From: CAUZWH01 sp965224275 | Lineage (GTDB): Bacteria > Pseudomonadota > Alphaproteobacteria > SHVV01 | Direction of reading: 5' to 3' | Length of the DNA: 64,000 bases | Assembly: GCA_965224275.1 (NCBI GenBank) | Contig: CBDCYR010000012.1 | Coordinates: forward strand, 620,001 to 684,000 | Part shown: in pieces, positions 16,886-26,893 of the stretch | Position numbering within the stretch: position 1 is the stretch's first letter | Layout: every line of letters starts with the position of its first letter | Translations under genes and position numbers: made by a program | Notes under the pieces: generated by a model | Seen by the model: the letters and a program-made list of their open reading frames with translations, nothing else | Told to the model about the DNA's origin: nothing | Databases searched by the model: none

Positions 16886-19800
16886 GACCGAAAACGGCCA
16901 GGCGCAGATGCTGTTTCTCGATGAATCCGCGCTGACCATTGGTCCGAATTCGGAAGTCGTGCTCGACGAGTTCGTCTACGACCCCAACACCAAGACCGGA
17001 AAGCTGGTGTTGACCGCGACGAAGGGTCTGTTCCGGCTGGTTGGTGGCCGCATTAGCAAAACCAACCCGGTGATTTTGAAAACCCCGACCGCGACGATTG
17101 GTATCCGCGGTGGCATCGCCATGGTCAATGCCGACGCGGGCGGTGGCGCGACCACCTCGACGTTCCTGTTTGGCGACCGGATGGATGTGACCTCTGGTGG
17201 CGTGACCAAGACGGCGACGCGTCCCGGCTTCACGATCACCGTAACCGCCCCCAACGTCCCCCCTTCGGACCCCGTCGTGGCAACACCCGATCAATTGTCG
17301 GGGGCACTGAGTTCCCTCGAAGGCACCAACGAGCCGGCTGGAGACAACGAGAATGCGCCGACCGGACAACGCGTGGCTGCGAGTGGTCTGTCGGGGCAGG
17401 GGTCGGCCAATCAACCCAATGCCATGCGCACAAGATCGGGACGCCCCCAGGCGCGAACGCGCGCCAACCGTCAATCCGCGGTTTCGCGTAAAGCCGAGGG
17501 TGGAGCGGAAAAAAATCAAATGAGCCAGCAAGTCGCGATCGGTAACGCGGGCGGCGGAACCACGGCGTCGGGTCTCAGCGGGGTATACAAACATCAGCGG
17601 TTGCCTGTGGCATCGAACCTCGGGTCCGACGACGATAACGCAAGTTTTACAATTTCATTTTCGAATGGGTCGATTTCGGCCAGCACGTTCAGCGTCGAGC
17701 TCGCTTCGTTTCTAACGTTCCCGGTGCCCTCGTCCACGGGCACCGAACTGACGTTGACCAGTAGCAGTACCGATTCCCCATTTGGACAATTAACTGGAAC
17801 GAGTGAGAGATTCGGCAGTAACGAGTTTGTGCTGCTGGAGGCGTCCGAAGTCAATTTCCCCGACCACAAGATCTTTGCGTTTGCCGGCACCGCAACCACC
17901 GAATCGGCGCTGCCGACGAGTGGGGCCACGTTTGGTGCCTTGATCGACGACTTTCTTCTTGGCAGCAGTTTATTCGGCATGCGCAGTTCGAGCGGTGGCG
18001 CGCTGACCGCATCGGTCGTCGAGTCGGAAGCGGACACCGCGTTTTATTGGGATACGTCGGGCTCATCGACCGCCAATCGTGTTTGGGGGCACTACACCGT
18101 GCCGGTGAGCGGCACCAGCGTAACCCAACAAAGTGCAATTAGCGTCGTTGGCGGTCGCATTCTCAGTGGCGCTGGAGGATCTTTGACCGCCGATGGGTCG
18201 TTCCTCCAGGGCGAGATGCGGGGGAGTTCCCGCACGGGACCCGCCGATTCTAACTCGTTCTTCTTTGAAGGTCCGGTAAGTTCAACGTTCGACACAAATA
18301 ACAAAAGCTTCTTCGGAAGTAGCGGCGGTTATGCGGCGTTGGAGGCGGTCGACACGACGTTCGGCGGCGTGAAATCATCTACCGATCCAAACATCGGCAA
18401 GAAAGCGATCAATGCCAGCGTCGTTGATATTTCACCAAATGCGGTGGTGATTTCGGCGACCGATACGCTCACGACGCGGACCAGCCGGACGATGAACGGC
18501 TTCATAGCCGGCGCCGTCCAATCGATCGATTTTGGTGGCACAACCTCTGGCACGATCACCGCAACCAGGTTGTTTCGGCCTCAGAATGCGAGCTCGCCGG
18601 GCGCGCCGGATTCGGTCACCGTCAAAACCTCAGCGACGACCAACAAAGCGCAGGCCAACTTCATCGGTGAGGCCAACATTTTCACGAGCGAGGGCACGTT
18701 GGGGCCGAAGTTCAACCTCAACTTCGGCGACAATGATTCGGCCTTTGACGATGGTTCGACGACCTCCGGCGACAGCGCATTTATCGACGACGAAAAGTTT
18801 CTCGCGTTCGAGAACCAGAGCGCCACGCAGCAAATCGGTGACCCGCCTGACGGGCTCACAACGGCGACGCAAACCAAGCTCTACATGGTCCGCGTCGACA
18901 ACGACACAATTTCTTCGATCATCGGCAGTTCCAATCTTTGTTCATCGTGCCAATTCAGTACTTGGGGGTTTTGGGGCGGTGAGATTCGCGAAAACACGGT
19001 TGAATCCGAGCGTATTCACCTGGCGACGTGGGTCGCGGGTCAAAACTTCCTCGCCTCCGAGCTATCGAGCCTGACCGGAACCGCGACCTACACCGGCAAG
19101 GCGATCGGCACGGTACAGCTTTCGTCAGCACCGAACGCGCCGTATTTGGCTTCGGGCAATACCTGGCGACGATCAATTTCGGGATTCCCTCAAGCTCGAC
19201 GGTGGCGATCAATAACTTTGACGGGGTCAGTTACGCGGGCAGCGGCGTCTCGTTTCTGACGTCATCGCCCGGCGGTTTCCGCACTTACTCGGGTAGTATT
19301 TCCAATGGTGGATTGCGCTCGGGCTCGGTTGTCGGGTCGTTTGTCAAGAATGCCACCACCTCGGGCCTCAGCACCGCGGGCGTGCCGCCAGAAACAATCG
19401 GCCATTTCCAGATCGAAGAGTCGGGGGGCGCTTACAAGGCTTCAGGGGTGTTTGCCGGGGCGACGGCAGATAACTAATTGCTTCGATTGGGATCGATGGG
19501 CTCATTGGGCTTGGGCATAAGTTACTGTTTCGACTACGATTCAGCCATTGCGTTGGTGACGCCCCATCGTTATCGGTGTAGGATCGCGTCGATTTTTCAG
19601 TTCGTGATCTGTTCCCTGGGGGTTTTGCGATGCAACGGATCGGTGCGGTTTCTCTTCTAGCTATGGCGTCTTTGGTTCTGGCGGTTGCTGTCACCACGGC
19701 ATCGGCGCAGACCACCAAGATTGGTGTGACGGCAGTCGTCAACCCGAATGCGACCGGCCAGGCGCCCTCGCAGGCGCGGCGGACATTGCTGGTCGGCACC

Positions 19801-20494
19801 GACGTGTTCAGCCAGGAAAACGTAATTACGACCGAAAACGGTCAGGCACAGATGCTGTTTCTCGATGAATCAGCGCTGACCATCGGCCCCAACTCGGAAG
19901 TCGTGCTCGACGAGTTCGTCTACGACCCCAACACCAAGACCGGAAAGCTGGCATTAACCGCGACGAAGGGTCTGTTCCGGCTGGTTGGTGGACGTATCAG
20001 CAAAACCAACCCGGTGATCTTGAAAACCCCGACCGCGACGATTGGTATCCGCGGTGGCATCGCCATGGTCAATGCCTCCGACGCCGGTGGCGCGACCACC
20101 TCAACGTTCCTGTTTGGCGACCAGATGGATGTGACGTCCGGCGGCGTGACCAAGACGGCGACGCGCCCCGGCTTTACGATCACCGCCACCAACCCGAACG
20201 TACCGCCGTCGGACCCGATCCCTGCGACCGCCGATCAGCTCGCGGGCGCCCTCAGCTCGTTGGAGGGTAGCAGCGAGCCGGCGGGTGATAGCGAAAACAC
20301 GCCGACTGATGATTCCGTCGCCGCTTCTGGTGTAACCGCCGGTTCCGAGGGCGATCCCGCCGCAATTGCGCCGAGTGGCGATACCGGGGGCGATGTCGGA
20401 ACCGGCGCATCGGTTGCCGACGGGGCCGAAGGCACCGCCGAAAAGAACGAAAACAGCCAGGCAACCGCCACCAATAATGTGGCCGGGAATCTTA

Positions 20495-21426
20495 GAGGCC
20501 AACCCGAAACTAGTTGAGTGATTTCAGTCGGTTGTGGCTTACTCGGTTGTGTCAAAGCAAACGAGGAGGCACAACATGTGGACCGAAATCACTCGCCCGA
20601 ATTATGAGCGCCGTGGCGGGCGCTACGCAAGCGACCTGACGGATCGAGAGTGGGCGTTGATCGCGCCGCTCATGCCGCCGCGCAAGATGATCGGCCGGCC
20701 GAGGACGACGGACCTGCGCCATGTCATGGATGCGGTCATGTACATGGCCTCGACGGGCTGCCAGTGGGCGATGTTGCCGAACGACTTCCCTCCGCCTTCC
20801 ACGGTCCAGCGCTATTTCTACGACTGGCGCTCCAACGGCCTGCTGGAGAGCATCAACCATCACCTGGTCATGGCGGCCCGGGAGCTGGAAGGACGCGAGG
20901 CCGGCCCGAGCGCCGGGGTGATCGACAGCCAGAGCGTGAAAACCACGGAAAGCGGTGGTGTTCGGGGCTATGACGCGGGCAAGAAGATCAAGGGCCGCAA
21001 GCGTCACATCGTCACCGATACACTCGGCCTGCTGGTCGGCCTGATCGTGCACGCAGCCGATATCCAGGACCGCGACGGCGCGCCCGAGGTCCTCAAATCG
21101 ATCCGTCATCGCTTCCCCCGGCTGCGTCACCTCTTCGCCGACGCCGCCTACGCGGGACCGAAACTCGAGGGCGCCCTTGAGGACATCGGCCGCTGGAAGC
21201 TCGAGATCATCAAGCGCTCAGACACCGCCCAGGGCTTCGAGCTCCTGCCCAGACGATGGGTCGTCGAGAGGACCTTCGCCTGGCTCAACCGATGCCGTCG
21301 ACTGGCCAAGGATTGGGAGAAATCAATCGCCTCCGCACAGGCATGGATTCTTGTCGCCAACATCCGACTCCTCACAAGGCGGCTCGCAAGGTACTGTTAT
21401 CAAACATAGAGTTTCGAGTCGGACTC
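20495..21426 (+). mobile_element. IS5-family insertion sequence, copy 2 (932 bp)
   Basis: Same ends as copy 1, flanked by TTA at 20492-20494 and 21427-21429. The right-hand TTA is shared with copy 3, so the two elements form a head-to-tail tandem inside FecR paralogue 2. Confidence 0.92.
20576..21409 (+). CDS. IS5-family transposase, copy 2
   Basis: 277 aa, same start context (GAGGAGG upstream of ATG) and the same DDE residues as copy 1. One residue differs from copies 1 and 3: Lys38 is Met (AAG to ATG) in the N-terminal DNA-binding region PPRKMIGRPRT. Confidence 0.92.
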   Translation: MWTEITRPNYERRGGRYASDLTDREWALIAPLMPPRKMIGRPRTTDLRHVMDAVMYMASTGCQWAMLPNDFPPPSTVQRYFYDWRSNGLLESINHHLVMAARELEGREAGPSAGVIDSQSVKTTESGGVRGYDAGKKIKGRKRHIVTDTLGLLVGLIVHAADIQDRDGAPEVLKSIRHRFPRLRHLFADAAYAGPKLEGALEDIGRWKLEIIKRSDTAQGFELLPRRWVVERTFAWLNRCRRLAKDWEKSIASAQAWILVANIRLLTRRLARYCYQT

Positions 21427-21429
21427 TTA

Positions 21430-22361
21430 GAGGCCAACCCGAAACTAGTTGAGTGATTTCAGTCGGTTGTGGCTTACTCGGTTGTGTCAAAGCAAACGAG
21501 GAGGCACAACATGTGGACCGAAATCACTCGCCCGAATTATGAGCGCCGTGGCGGGCGCTACGCAAGCGACCTGACGGATCGAGAGTGGGCGTTGATCGCG
21601 CCGCTCATGCCGCCGCGCAAGAAGATCGGCCGGCCGAGGACGACGGACCTGCGCCATGTCATGGATGCGGTCATGTACATGGCCTCGACGGGCTGCCAGT
21701 GGGCGATGTTGCCGAACGACTTCCCTCCGCCTTCCACGGTCCAGCGCTATTTCTACGACTGGCGCTCCAACGGCCTGCTGGAGAGCATCAACCATCACCT
21801 GGTCATGGCGGCCCGGGAGCTGGAAGGACGCGAGGCCGGCCCGAGCGCCGGGGTGATCGACAGCCAGAGCGTGAAAACCACGGAAAGCGGTGGTGTTCGG
21901 GGCTATGACGCGGGCAAGAAGATCAAGGGCCGCAAGCGTCACATCGTCACCGATACACTCGGCCTGCTGGTCGGCCTGATCGTGCACGCAGCCGATATCC
22001 AGGACCGCGACGGCGCGCCCGAGGTCCTCAAATCGATCCGTCATCGCTTCCCCCGGCTGCGTCACCTCTTCGCCGACGCCGCCTACGCGGGACCGAAACT
22101 CGAGGGCGCCCTTGAGGACATCGGCCGCTGGAAGCTCGAGATCATCAAGCGCTCAGACACCGCCCAGGGCTTCGAGCTCCTGCCCAGACGATGGGTCGTC
22201 GAGAGGACCTTCGCCTGGCTCAACCGATGCCGTCGACTGGCCAAGGATTGGGAGAAATCAATCGCCTCCGCACAGGCATGGATTCTTGTCGCCAACATCC
22301 GACTCCTCACAAGGCGGCTCGCAAGGTACTGTTATCAAACATAGAGTTTCGAGTCGGACTC
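21430..22361 (+). mobile_element. IS5-family insertion sequence, copy 3 (932 bp)
   Basis: Left end directly follows the TTA that closes copy 2; the right flank is TTA at 22362-22364, after which the FecR paralogue 2 frame resumes at 22365. Same terminal repeats as the other copies. Confidence 0.92.
21511..22344 (+). CDS. IS5-family transposase, copy 3
   Basis: 277-aa IS5-family DDE transposase with the same protein sequence as copy 1 (Lys38 retained). All catalytic motifs are present, so this copy and copy 1 are plausible sources of active transposase for the tandem pair. Confidence 0.92.
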   Translation: MWTEITRPNYERRGGRYASDLTDREWALIAPLMPPRKKIGRPRTTDLRHVMDAVMYMASTGCQWAMLPNDFPPPSTVQRYFYDWRSNGLLESINHHLVMAARELEGREAGPSAGVIDSQSVKTTESGGVRGYDAGKKIKGRKRHIVTDTLGLLVGLIVHAADIQDRDGAPEVLKSIRHRFPRLRHLFADAAYAGPKLEGALEDIGRWKLEIIKRSDTAQGFELLPRRWVVERTFAWLNRCRRLAKDWEKSIASAQAWILVANIRLLTRRLARYCYQT

Positions 22362-24328
22362 TTAGTCTGAGCGGGCTGTCTGGTCGCTACAAACACGCGT
22401 CGCAACCGCTCACGGCCGGAACCGATACCAACGGTACGTCGCTGGATATTGCGTTCTCCGGCGCGTCAGTCACAGGCAACATCTTCACGACCTCGCTTAT
22501 ATCTGGATCAACGACCAGTACGTTGTCGGTTCCAGTCCAGTCTGCCAACCTGGGGTCCCGGTCGTTTAGCGGCGCATCCGGCAGTACGACGGGCTCGGCG
22601 CCGTTTGGCCCGCTTACGGGAACCAGTACGGTTTTCTCGGGCAACCAGTTCCTTGTCATCGAGGCCATTGAAGATAATTTGCCGACCCACAGTTTCTTGG
22701 CGTTTGCCGGCGTACCGACAACCACCTTCCCGACCACCGGGGCGACCTTCTACGCCCACCGTCGTGATTTCGTCCTCGACAGCAACGTGCCGTTCTTCCT
22801 GAAGGCGTCGGGCGGGGACATTCTTGCTGACCCGGCTCTTAGTACGGCACCCGAAGCTTTCGCAGCCATCTACTGGGATACGTCCGCATCGTCTTCGGCG
22901 CAGCGCGCCTTCGGGTTTGCGGTTGGCGGTGTCTCGGGTAGCCAGACATCTCAAAGCTCGATTGGCAGTTTGCTCGTGGGCGAGGTTATTACCGCCACCC
23001 TTGACGGCGTCACCCGCACGTTCATTAGGGGTGAGGCGCGCGGCTCGTCGCGCACCTCCAGCGCCCTGGCGCCCCACATTATCGACGGCGATGCCAGCAC
23101 CGCGTTCGGCGGCGGCGCCTCGATCGAACAAGATTTCCATTTCTTCGGCGACAATGCCGGCCACTTTGTCGTGCAAGGTGTTGAAATCAATGCCTCCGGA
23201 ATCGAGATAAATCAGTCATTGGAAAAGATCGAAGACACGTTCACGACAACCAGCGCGGCAACCAAATACGTGCCCAACACCGTGTTTTCACCAGTGACCG
23301 ATAGCTTGGGGACACGTACCACGAGAGAAATGAGTGGTTATACCGGTGGATTGATCGAGGAGTTCAACTCGTTGGGCGTAGCTGTCCCGAGTGGAACGAC
23401 TCTATTCTGGACGCTGGGAGTACTGGATGGGTCGAACAGTAAACCGGTGCCCTTCAATGTCGACGTTGATACCAATGCCTCGACAAACAAGGTTCACGTT
23501 CATTTCAACGGTGAAAACCCACTATCGACTCCGGGTAGCCTCCTGTTCCTTGCGCACCTGGGTGATACGCTCGATAACACCACGACCGGTCGCAGCGCGT
23601 TTATCGACGATCTGAACTTCGGCGCCGTGGACACGCCAAGCGCGTTGCAGACGATAAAAGGCATGACGCCGAGCGAGGTCGAGCATGGCATGGCGACGGT
23701 CAATGCGGCTGGAGCGTCAAACTTCGGCGTGACCAGTCCGTGTACCTGCTCGTTCCTCGATTGGGGCGTCTGGAGTGCAAATTTCATCCAATCCTCCATT
23801 CAGCAGGATCGCATTCACCTGGCCGGGTGGGTGTCTGGTCAGTTATCTGATCTGACCAACTTTGTCCTAACGAACAAGCCAACCGGGACAGCGACCTATG
23901 AGGGTCATATGTACGGGTCCGTGCAAACAGTCATCTCCAGCGTTACCCACATGTATCAAGCGTCAGGGACTTATACGAATGAGTGGAACTTCGACACCAA
24001 CTCTGGAAGCGTGACGCTCGGAAGTTTTGACGGCTTGGACAACATTACAGGAACCGCAACTGCGATTGTGGAAGCAACCCCGAGTGCGACTTTGCCTTCA
24101 TTGCTGAATTTCGCAGCTTTCACGATGGCGGACGCTGACAACTCGCATAAAGCGCAAATACGCGGCTCGTTTGTGAAGAATCCCGCAGTCGCGACTGCCA
24201 CCGGTAACGTTGCTGGCCAGATCGGCGATTTTCACATCGTCGACGTCGCGACAAGTGGGAGTGTCTACAAAGCTGCGGGCATTTTCGCCTCCCAGTTGCC
24301 GGGGCAGTAGCGTTATCCAGACTCGAGC

Positions 24329-24357
24329 AAAAAGGCCGGGTTTATCCCGGTCTTTTT
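24329..24357 (+). terminator. Intrinsic terminator after FecR paralogue 2
   Basis: A GGCCGGG / CCCGGTC stem with a TTTAT loop is flanked by AAAAA on the left and TTTTT on the right, 18 bp after the stop of the plus-strand FecR gene. The A/T flanks make it usable in both directions, so it may also end the DUF924 transcript coming from the other side. Confidence 0.85.
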
Positions 24358-24389
24358 CTTGTTGGTACGGATTGTTCGGGGTTTGCTTG

Positions 24390-25004
24390 CTACTCCACTA
24401 CGTTTTGTTTCTGCCGGTTCTTGGGCCAGATGAACGATGAATCCGGCTCCTTCAGGAATTCAATCTCTTCGGGCGTGCTGTCGCGGCCGAGGATCTCGTT
24501 GCGGTGGGGAAAGCGGCCAAAGCGTTCGATGATCTCGAGATGGCGGCCGGCAAATTTGAGGTTGCGGGGCTTGTCTTCGTAGTCGGGCAGCGCGTGAATG
24601 AGTTCCATGCAGCGCTGCTGATCTTCCAGCACCTCGCTGTGTTCGAACGGCAGATAGAAAAATATCTTGATGAGTTGGGGGTAGCCCGCATCGAATCCAC
24701 GTTCGATGGCAAGCCGCGCGCACGCGAGCGCGCGTTCGTCTTGGTCGAAGGATCGGGCAGTCGCACGGAACATATTTCGCGGAAACTGGTCGAGCGTGAT
24801 GATGAGTGCGAGGCAACCCTCAGCGTAGTCTTCGTGCGCCGCTAGATCGCCTCCTACAGCTTGATCGTAGGTCGCAATAAATCGATTGTGGATCTCGAGA
24901 TCCTCTTCTTCGGTGCTCTCGAACCAGATCGAACGACGATCGCCGAAATCGGGTGCGTCACGAGGCCCGAGCCAAAAATTCAATACGTCCTGCGGAAACT
25001 CCAT
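24390..25004 (-). CDS. DUF924 family protein
   Basis: 204-aa helical protein of the DUF924 family (TPR-like fold). Landmarks: VLNFWLGP at the N-terminus, TLDQFPRNMFR in the middle, FFYLPFEHSE, and RFGRFPHRNEILGRDSTPEEIEFL near the end, all standard for the family. The function is not established. It reads toward the FecR terminator and is 15 bp downstream of the DUF938 methyltransferase gene on the same strand, a likely two-gene operon. Confidence 0.9.
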   Translation of the reverse strand: MEFPQDVLNFWLGPRDAPDFGDRRSIWFESTEEEDLEIHNRFIATYDQAVGGDLAAHEDYAEGCLALIITLDQFPRNMFRATARSFDQDERALACARLAIERGFDAGYPQLIKIFFYLPFEHSEVLEDQQRCMELIHALPDYEDKPRNLKFAGRHLEIIERFGRFPHRNEILGRDSTPEEIEFLKEPDSSFIWPKNRQKQNVVE

Positions 25005-25019
25005 GCCCTCATCTCCTAG

Positions 25020-25643
25020 CTATCGCCGCTGGTAAATCACCGACAGGTTGTTGGCCGGCATTTCAATCGTTTCGATATGCGCCAGTCCGTGCGAATCGGC
25101 ACAGCCGATCACATCCTCCAGATTACGAATACCCCACTCCGGATTGCGCCCACGTAGCGATTGATCGAAGGCCGCGTTGCTTGGCGACGTGTGTTCGCCG
25201 CCACGCGCATAGGGGCCATACATATATAGATACCCGCCCGGCGGCAGCAAAGCACCTGCTTTTGCCATCAGGCCCTGGCACGCCGCCCACGGTGAGATGT
25301 GGATCATGTTGATATTGAGCACCGCCACAATCCCGACGTCGAACTGCAGATCGGCCCAGTTGGCCGCCATTGCGTCGAGGCGCAGCGGGGGCCGGGCATT
25401 GGCTGCCCCCACATGCGCGATCCACGCTTCGATGCTCGCGTGCGATCGCTCATCGGGGTCGCTGGGTTGCCACGTCAGGCGGGGGAACGCCGCTGCAAAC
25501 CACGCCGTGTGCTGGCCCGTACCGCTGGCGACCTCCAGCACCAGGCCATCATCCTCAGCCGGTAAGAATCGGTTTAGTACCGATAATATCGGAGCCCGGT
25601 TTCGTTCGCTGGATGGGGAGTGTTGGCGAAAATCAGTACTCAT
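25020..25643 (-). CDS. DUF938 SAM-dependent methyltransferase-like protein
   Basis: 207-aa class I methyltransferase-fold protein of the DUF938 family. The SAM-binding glycine loop is VLEVASGTGQHTAWFA (about residues 35-50), followed by WQPSDPDE and NINMIHISPW, the family hallmarks. It starts RQHSPSSERNRAPIL, also typical. Methyl acceptor unknown. It is the first gene of a pair with DUF924. Confidence 0.9.
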   Translation of the reverse strand: MSTDFRQHSPSSERNRAPILSVLNRFLPAEDDGLVLEVASGTGQHTAWFAAAFPRLTWQPSDPDERSHASIEAWIAHVGAANARPPLRLDAMAANWADLQFDVGIVAVLNINMIHISPWAACQGLMAKAGALLPPGGYLYMYGPYARGGEHTSPSNAAFDQSLRGRNPEWGIRNLEDVIGCADSHGLAHIETIEMPANNLSVIYQRR

Positions 25644-25776
25644 GTCGGGCCAACTTATGCGCTGGGCCGGTTCCGCTCAAGCAGTTACGCGGGTTAATTC
25701 AGGAGTAGGAGCAGGCGTGGCATGGGTGTAAGACAAATCCGATCCCGCACCACGTGATGGTGCAAAATTTCACATA

Positions 25777-26349
25777 ATGATGGCCCCTCGAAAAGGTAAA
25801 CCTGAGCGCGCGGTAGAACCCGGCGACGTTTTCCTCGTCGTTCTGTGCTTGGCGAGCGCGGTGGCGTGTTTCGTATTCAAGGGGTGGGGCGGCGTCACCA
25901 ATGCGCTCTCCTTCATGATTACGCTGGTCGCTCAAGTCGCACCGATCATGTTGATATCGATGTTCATGTCGGCGTTCGTCCAAGTTTTGGTCCCGCGCGA
26001 TAAGGTTTCCAAGTGGCTTGGCCGCGAATCCGGAGTTCGGGGAATCCTAATCGCCATTGCCGCCGGCGCGATTATTCCTGGCGGACCGTGGGTCTCGTTC
26101 CCGTTGGTCCTGGCTCTCGCGGTCGCCGGTGCGGATATCGGCGCGCTGGTCGCATTCCTCACCGCGTGGGCGGTGATCCCGATCAGCAGGCTATTGGTCT
26201 GGGAGATGCCCTTTCTGGGCGGCGATTTTGTCTTGATTCGGATGCTCGCGTCATCGTTCATACCGCTCGCCGCGGGCTTGATCGCCCGCCACATCCCCCT
26301 GCGGATCAATCCACCAGGACGTGAATGGGCGCGCATCGACGATGAGTAA
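25777..26349 (+). CDS. Permease half 1 (ArsP/YraQ-like)
   Basis: 190-aa membrane protein with about five hydrophobic segments. It contains the ArsP/DUF318-type re-entrant motif GAIIPGGPWVSFPL, without the cysteines of true ArsP. The conserved VSKWLGRESGVRGIL precedes it. Its stop overlaps the next gene's start by 8 nt (ATGAGTAA), so the two are translationally coupled. Together they look like the two halves of one ~10-TM permease encoded as separate polypeptides. Substrate unknown. Confidence 0.75.
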   Translation: MMAPRKGKPERAVEPGDVFLVVLCLASAVACFVFKGWGGVTNALSFMITLVAQVAPIMLISMFMSAFVQVLVPRDKVSKWLGRESGVRGILIAIAAGAIIPGGPWVSFPLVLALAVAGADIGALVAFLTAWAVIPISRLLVWEMPFLGGDFVLIRMLASSFIPLAAGLIARHIPLRINPPGREWARIDDE

Positions 26350-26857
26350 CGCGCTCCTCATTTCGATGGCAATCATCACGGTGATTACCGTGGCCCTGGG
26401 CGCTATTGCCTGGCACCGACCGGGGCGTCACCACATTCAAGGGATCGAGCTCGCCGGTCGCCAGATCAAGCAGATGGGCCCGCGACTCCTGTTAGGTATT
26501 CTGGCGGCGAGTTTCATTGCCGAATTGCTCCCCAAGGACATCGTTGCCGAACTCGCCGGGGCCGATTCGGGTTGGCGCGGAATCTTACTGGCGACCGCGA
26601 TCGGCGCTGCGGTTCCGACCGGGCCGATGGTGCTGTTCCCGGTCGCGGTCGCATTGTTGGAAGTCGGGGTCGGGGTGCCTCAGATCGTGGCCTTCTTAAC
26701 CAGCTGGGGCTTGCTCGCGATTCATCGCGTGATCGTTTGGGAGGTGCCGCTCATGGGGCTGAACTTCGTCGCCGTAAGGCTTGCGGCATGCGCTATTTTC
26801 GTACCGCTCAGCGGCTTTATCGCGGGCTGGCTGATGCTGGCCTTTGGTATGGGTTAG
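26342..26857 (+). CDS. Permease half 2 (ArsP/YraQ-like)
   Basis: 171-aa membrane protein with about five TM segments and the matching motif GAAVPTGPMVLFPV, preceded by VAELAGADSGWRGILL. This mirrors VSKWLGRESGVRGILI of the upstream gene, so the pair arose by internal duplication. ATG 26342 lies inside the end of half 1; the longer in-frame start at 26321 would overlap further. Expected to assemble with half 1 in the inner membrane. Confidence 0.75.
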   Translation: MSNALLISMAIITVITVALGAIAWHRPGRHHIQGIELAGRQIKQMGPRLLLGILAASFIAELLPKDIVAELAGADSGWRGILLATAIGAAVPTGPMVLFPVAVALLEVGVGVPQIVAFLTSWGLLAIHRVIVWEVPLMGLNFVAVRLAACAIFVPLSGFIAGWLMLAFGMG

Positions 26858-26893
26858 CGCTGCCGTCCACGAAACGCGAAACGGCGCGTTCAG

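Larger units (their letters stand above)
15024..19477 (+). pseudogene. FecR-domain secreted protein, paralogue 1: interrupted by IS1182-family element and frameshifted
   Basis: A TTG start at 15024 (GGAGG just upstream) opens a signal peptide (ending TTASAQ) and a FecR domain. At codon 65 the frame meets an IS (15219-16885). Removing the IS and one GACC copy joins the frame exactly at 16890 (ENGQAQMLFLDESALTIGP). The frame then runs to 19259, but its last ~33 residues are out of register. The homologous C-terminus (GSFVKN..., GVFAGATADN) lies in another frame ending at 19477, so one base is missing near 19156-19161. The intact protein would be ~927 aa: signal peptide, FecR domain (~30-150), low-complexity linker, and a large beta-rich repetitive region of unknown function. 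Confidence 0.85.
19630..24310 (+). pseudogene. FecR-domain secreted protein, paralogue 2: interrupted by two tandem IS5 copies
   Basis: An ATG at 19630 starts a signal peptide (MQRIGAVSLLAMASLVLAVA...ASAQ) and a FecR domain (~30-150) that is almost identical to that of paralogue 1. The frame meets an IS at 20495 after NVAGNL. Joining 20494 to 22365 (removing two IS5 copies and spare TTAs) gives an uninterrupted frame of 936 aa (865 + 1946 nt). It continues SLSGLSGRYKH, matching GLSGVYKH of paralogue 1. The C-terminal ~600 residues are Ser/Thr/Gly-rich and beta-like, ending GIFASQLPGQ. Today two partial ORFs remain: the first ends in IS DNA, the second has no native start. A clear terminator follows. 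Confidence 0.87.
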
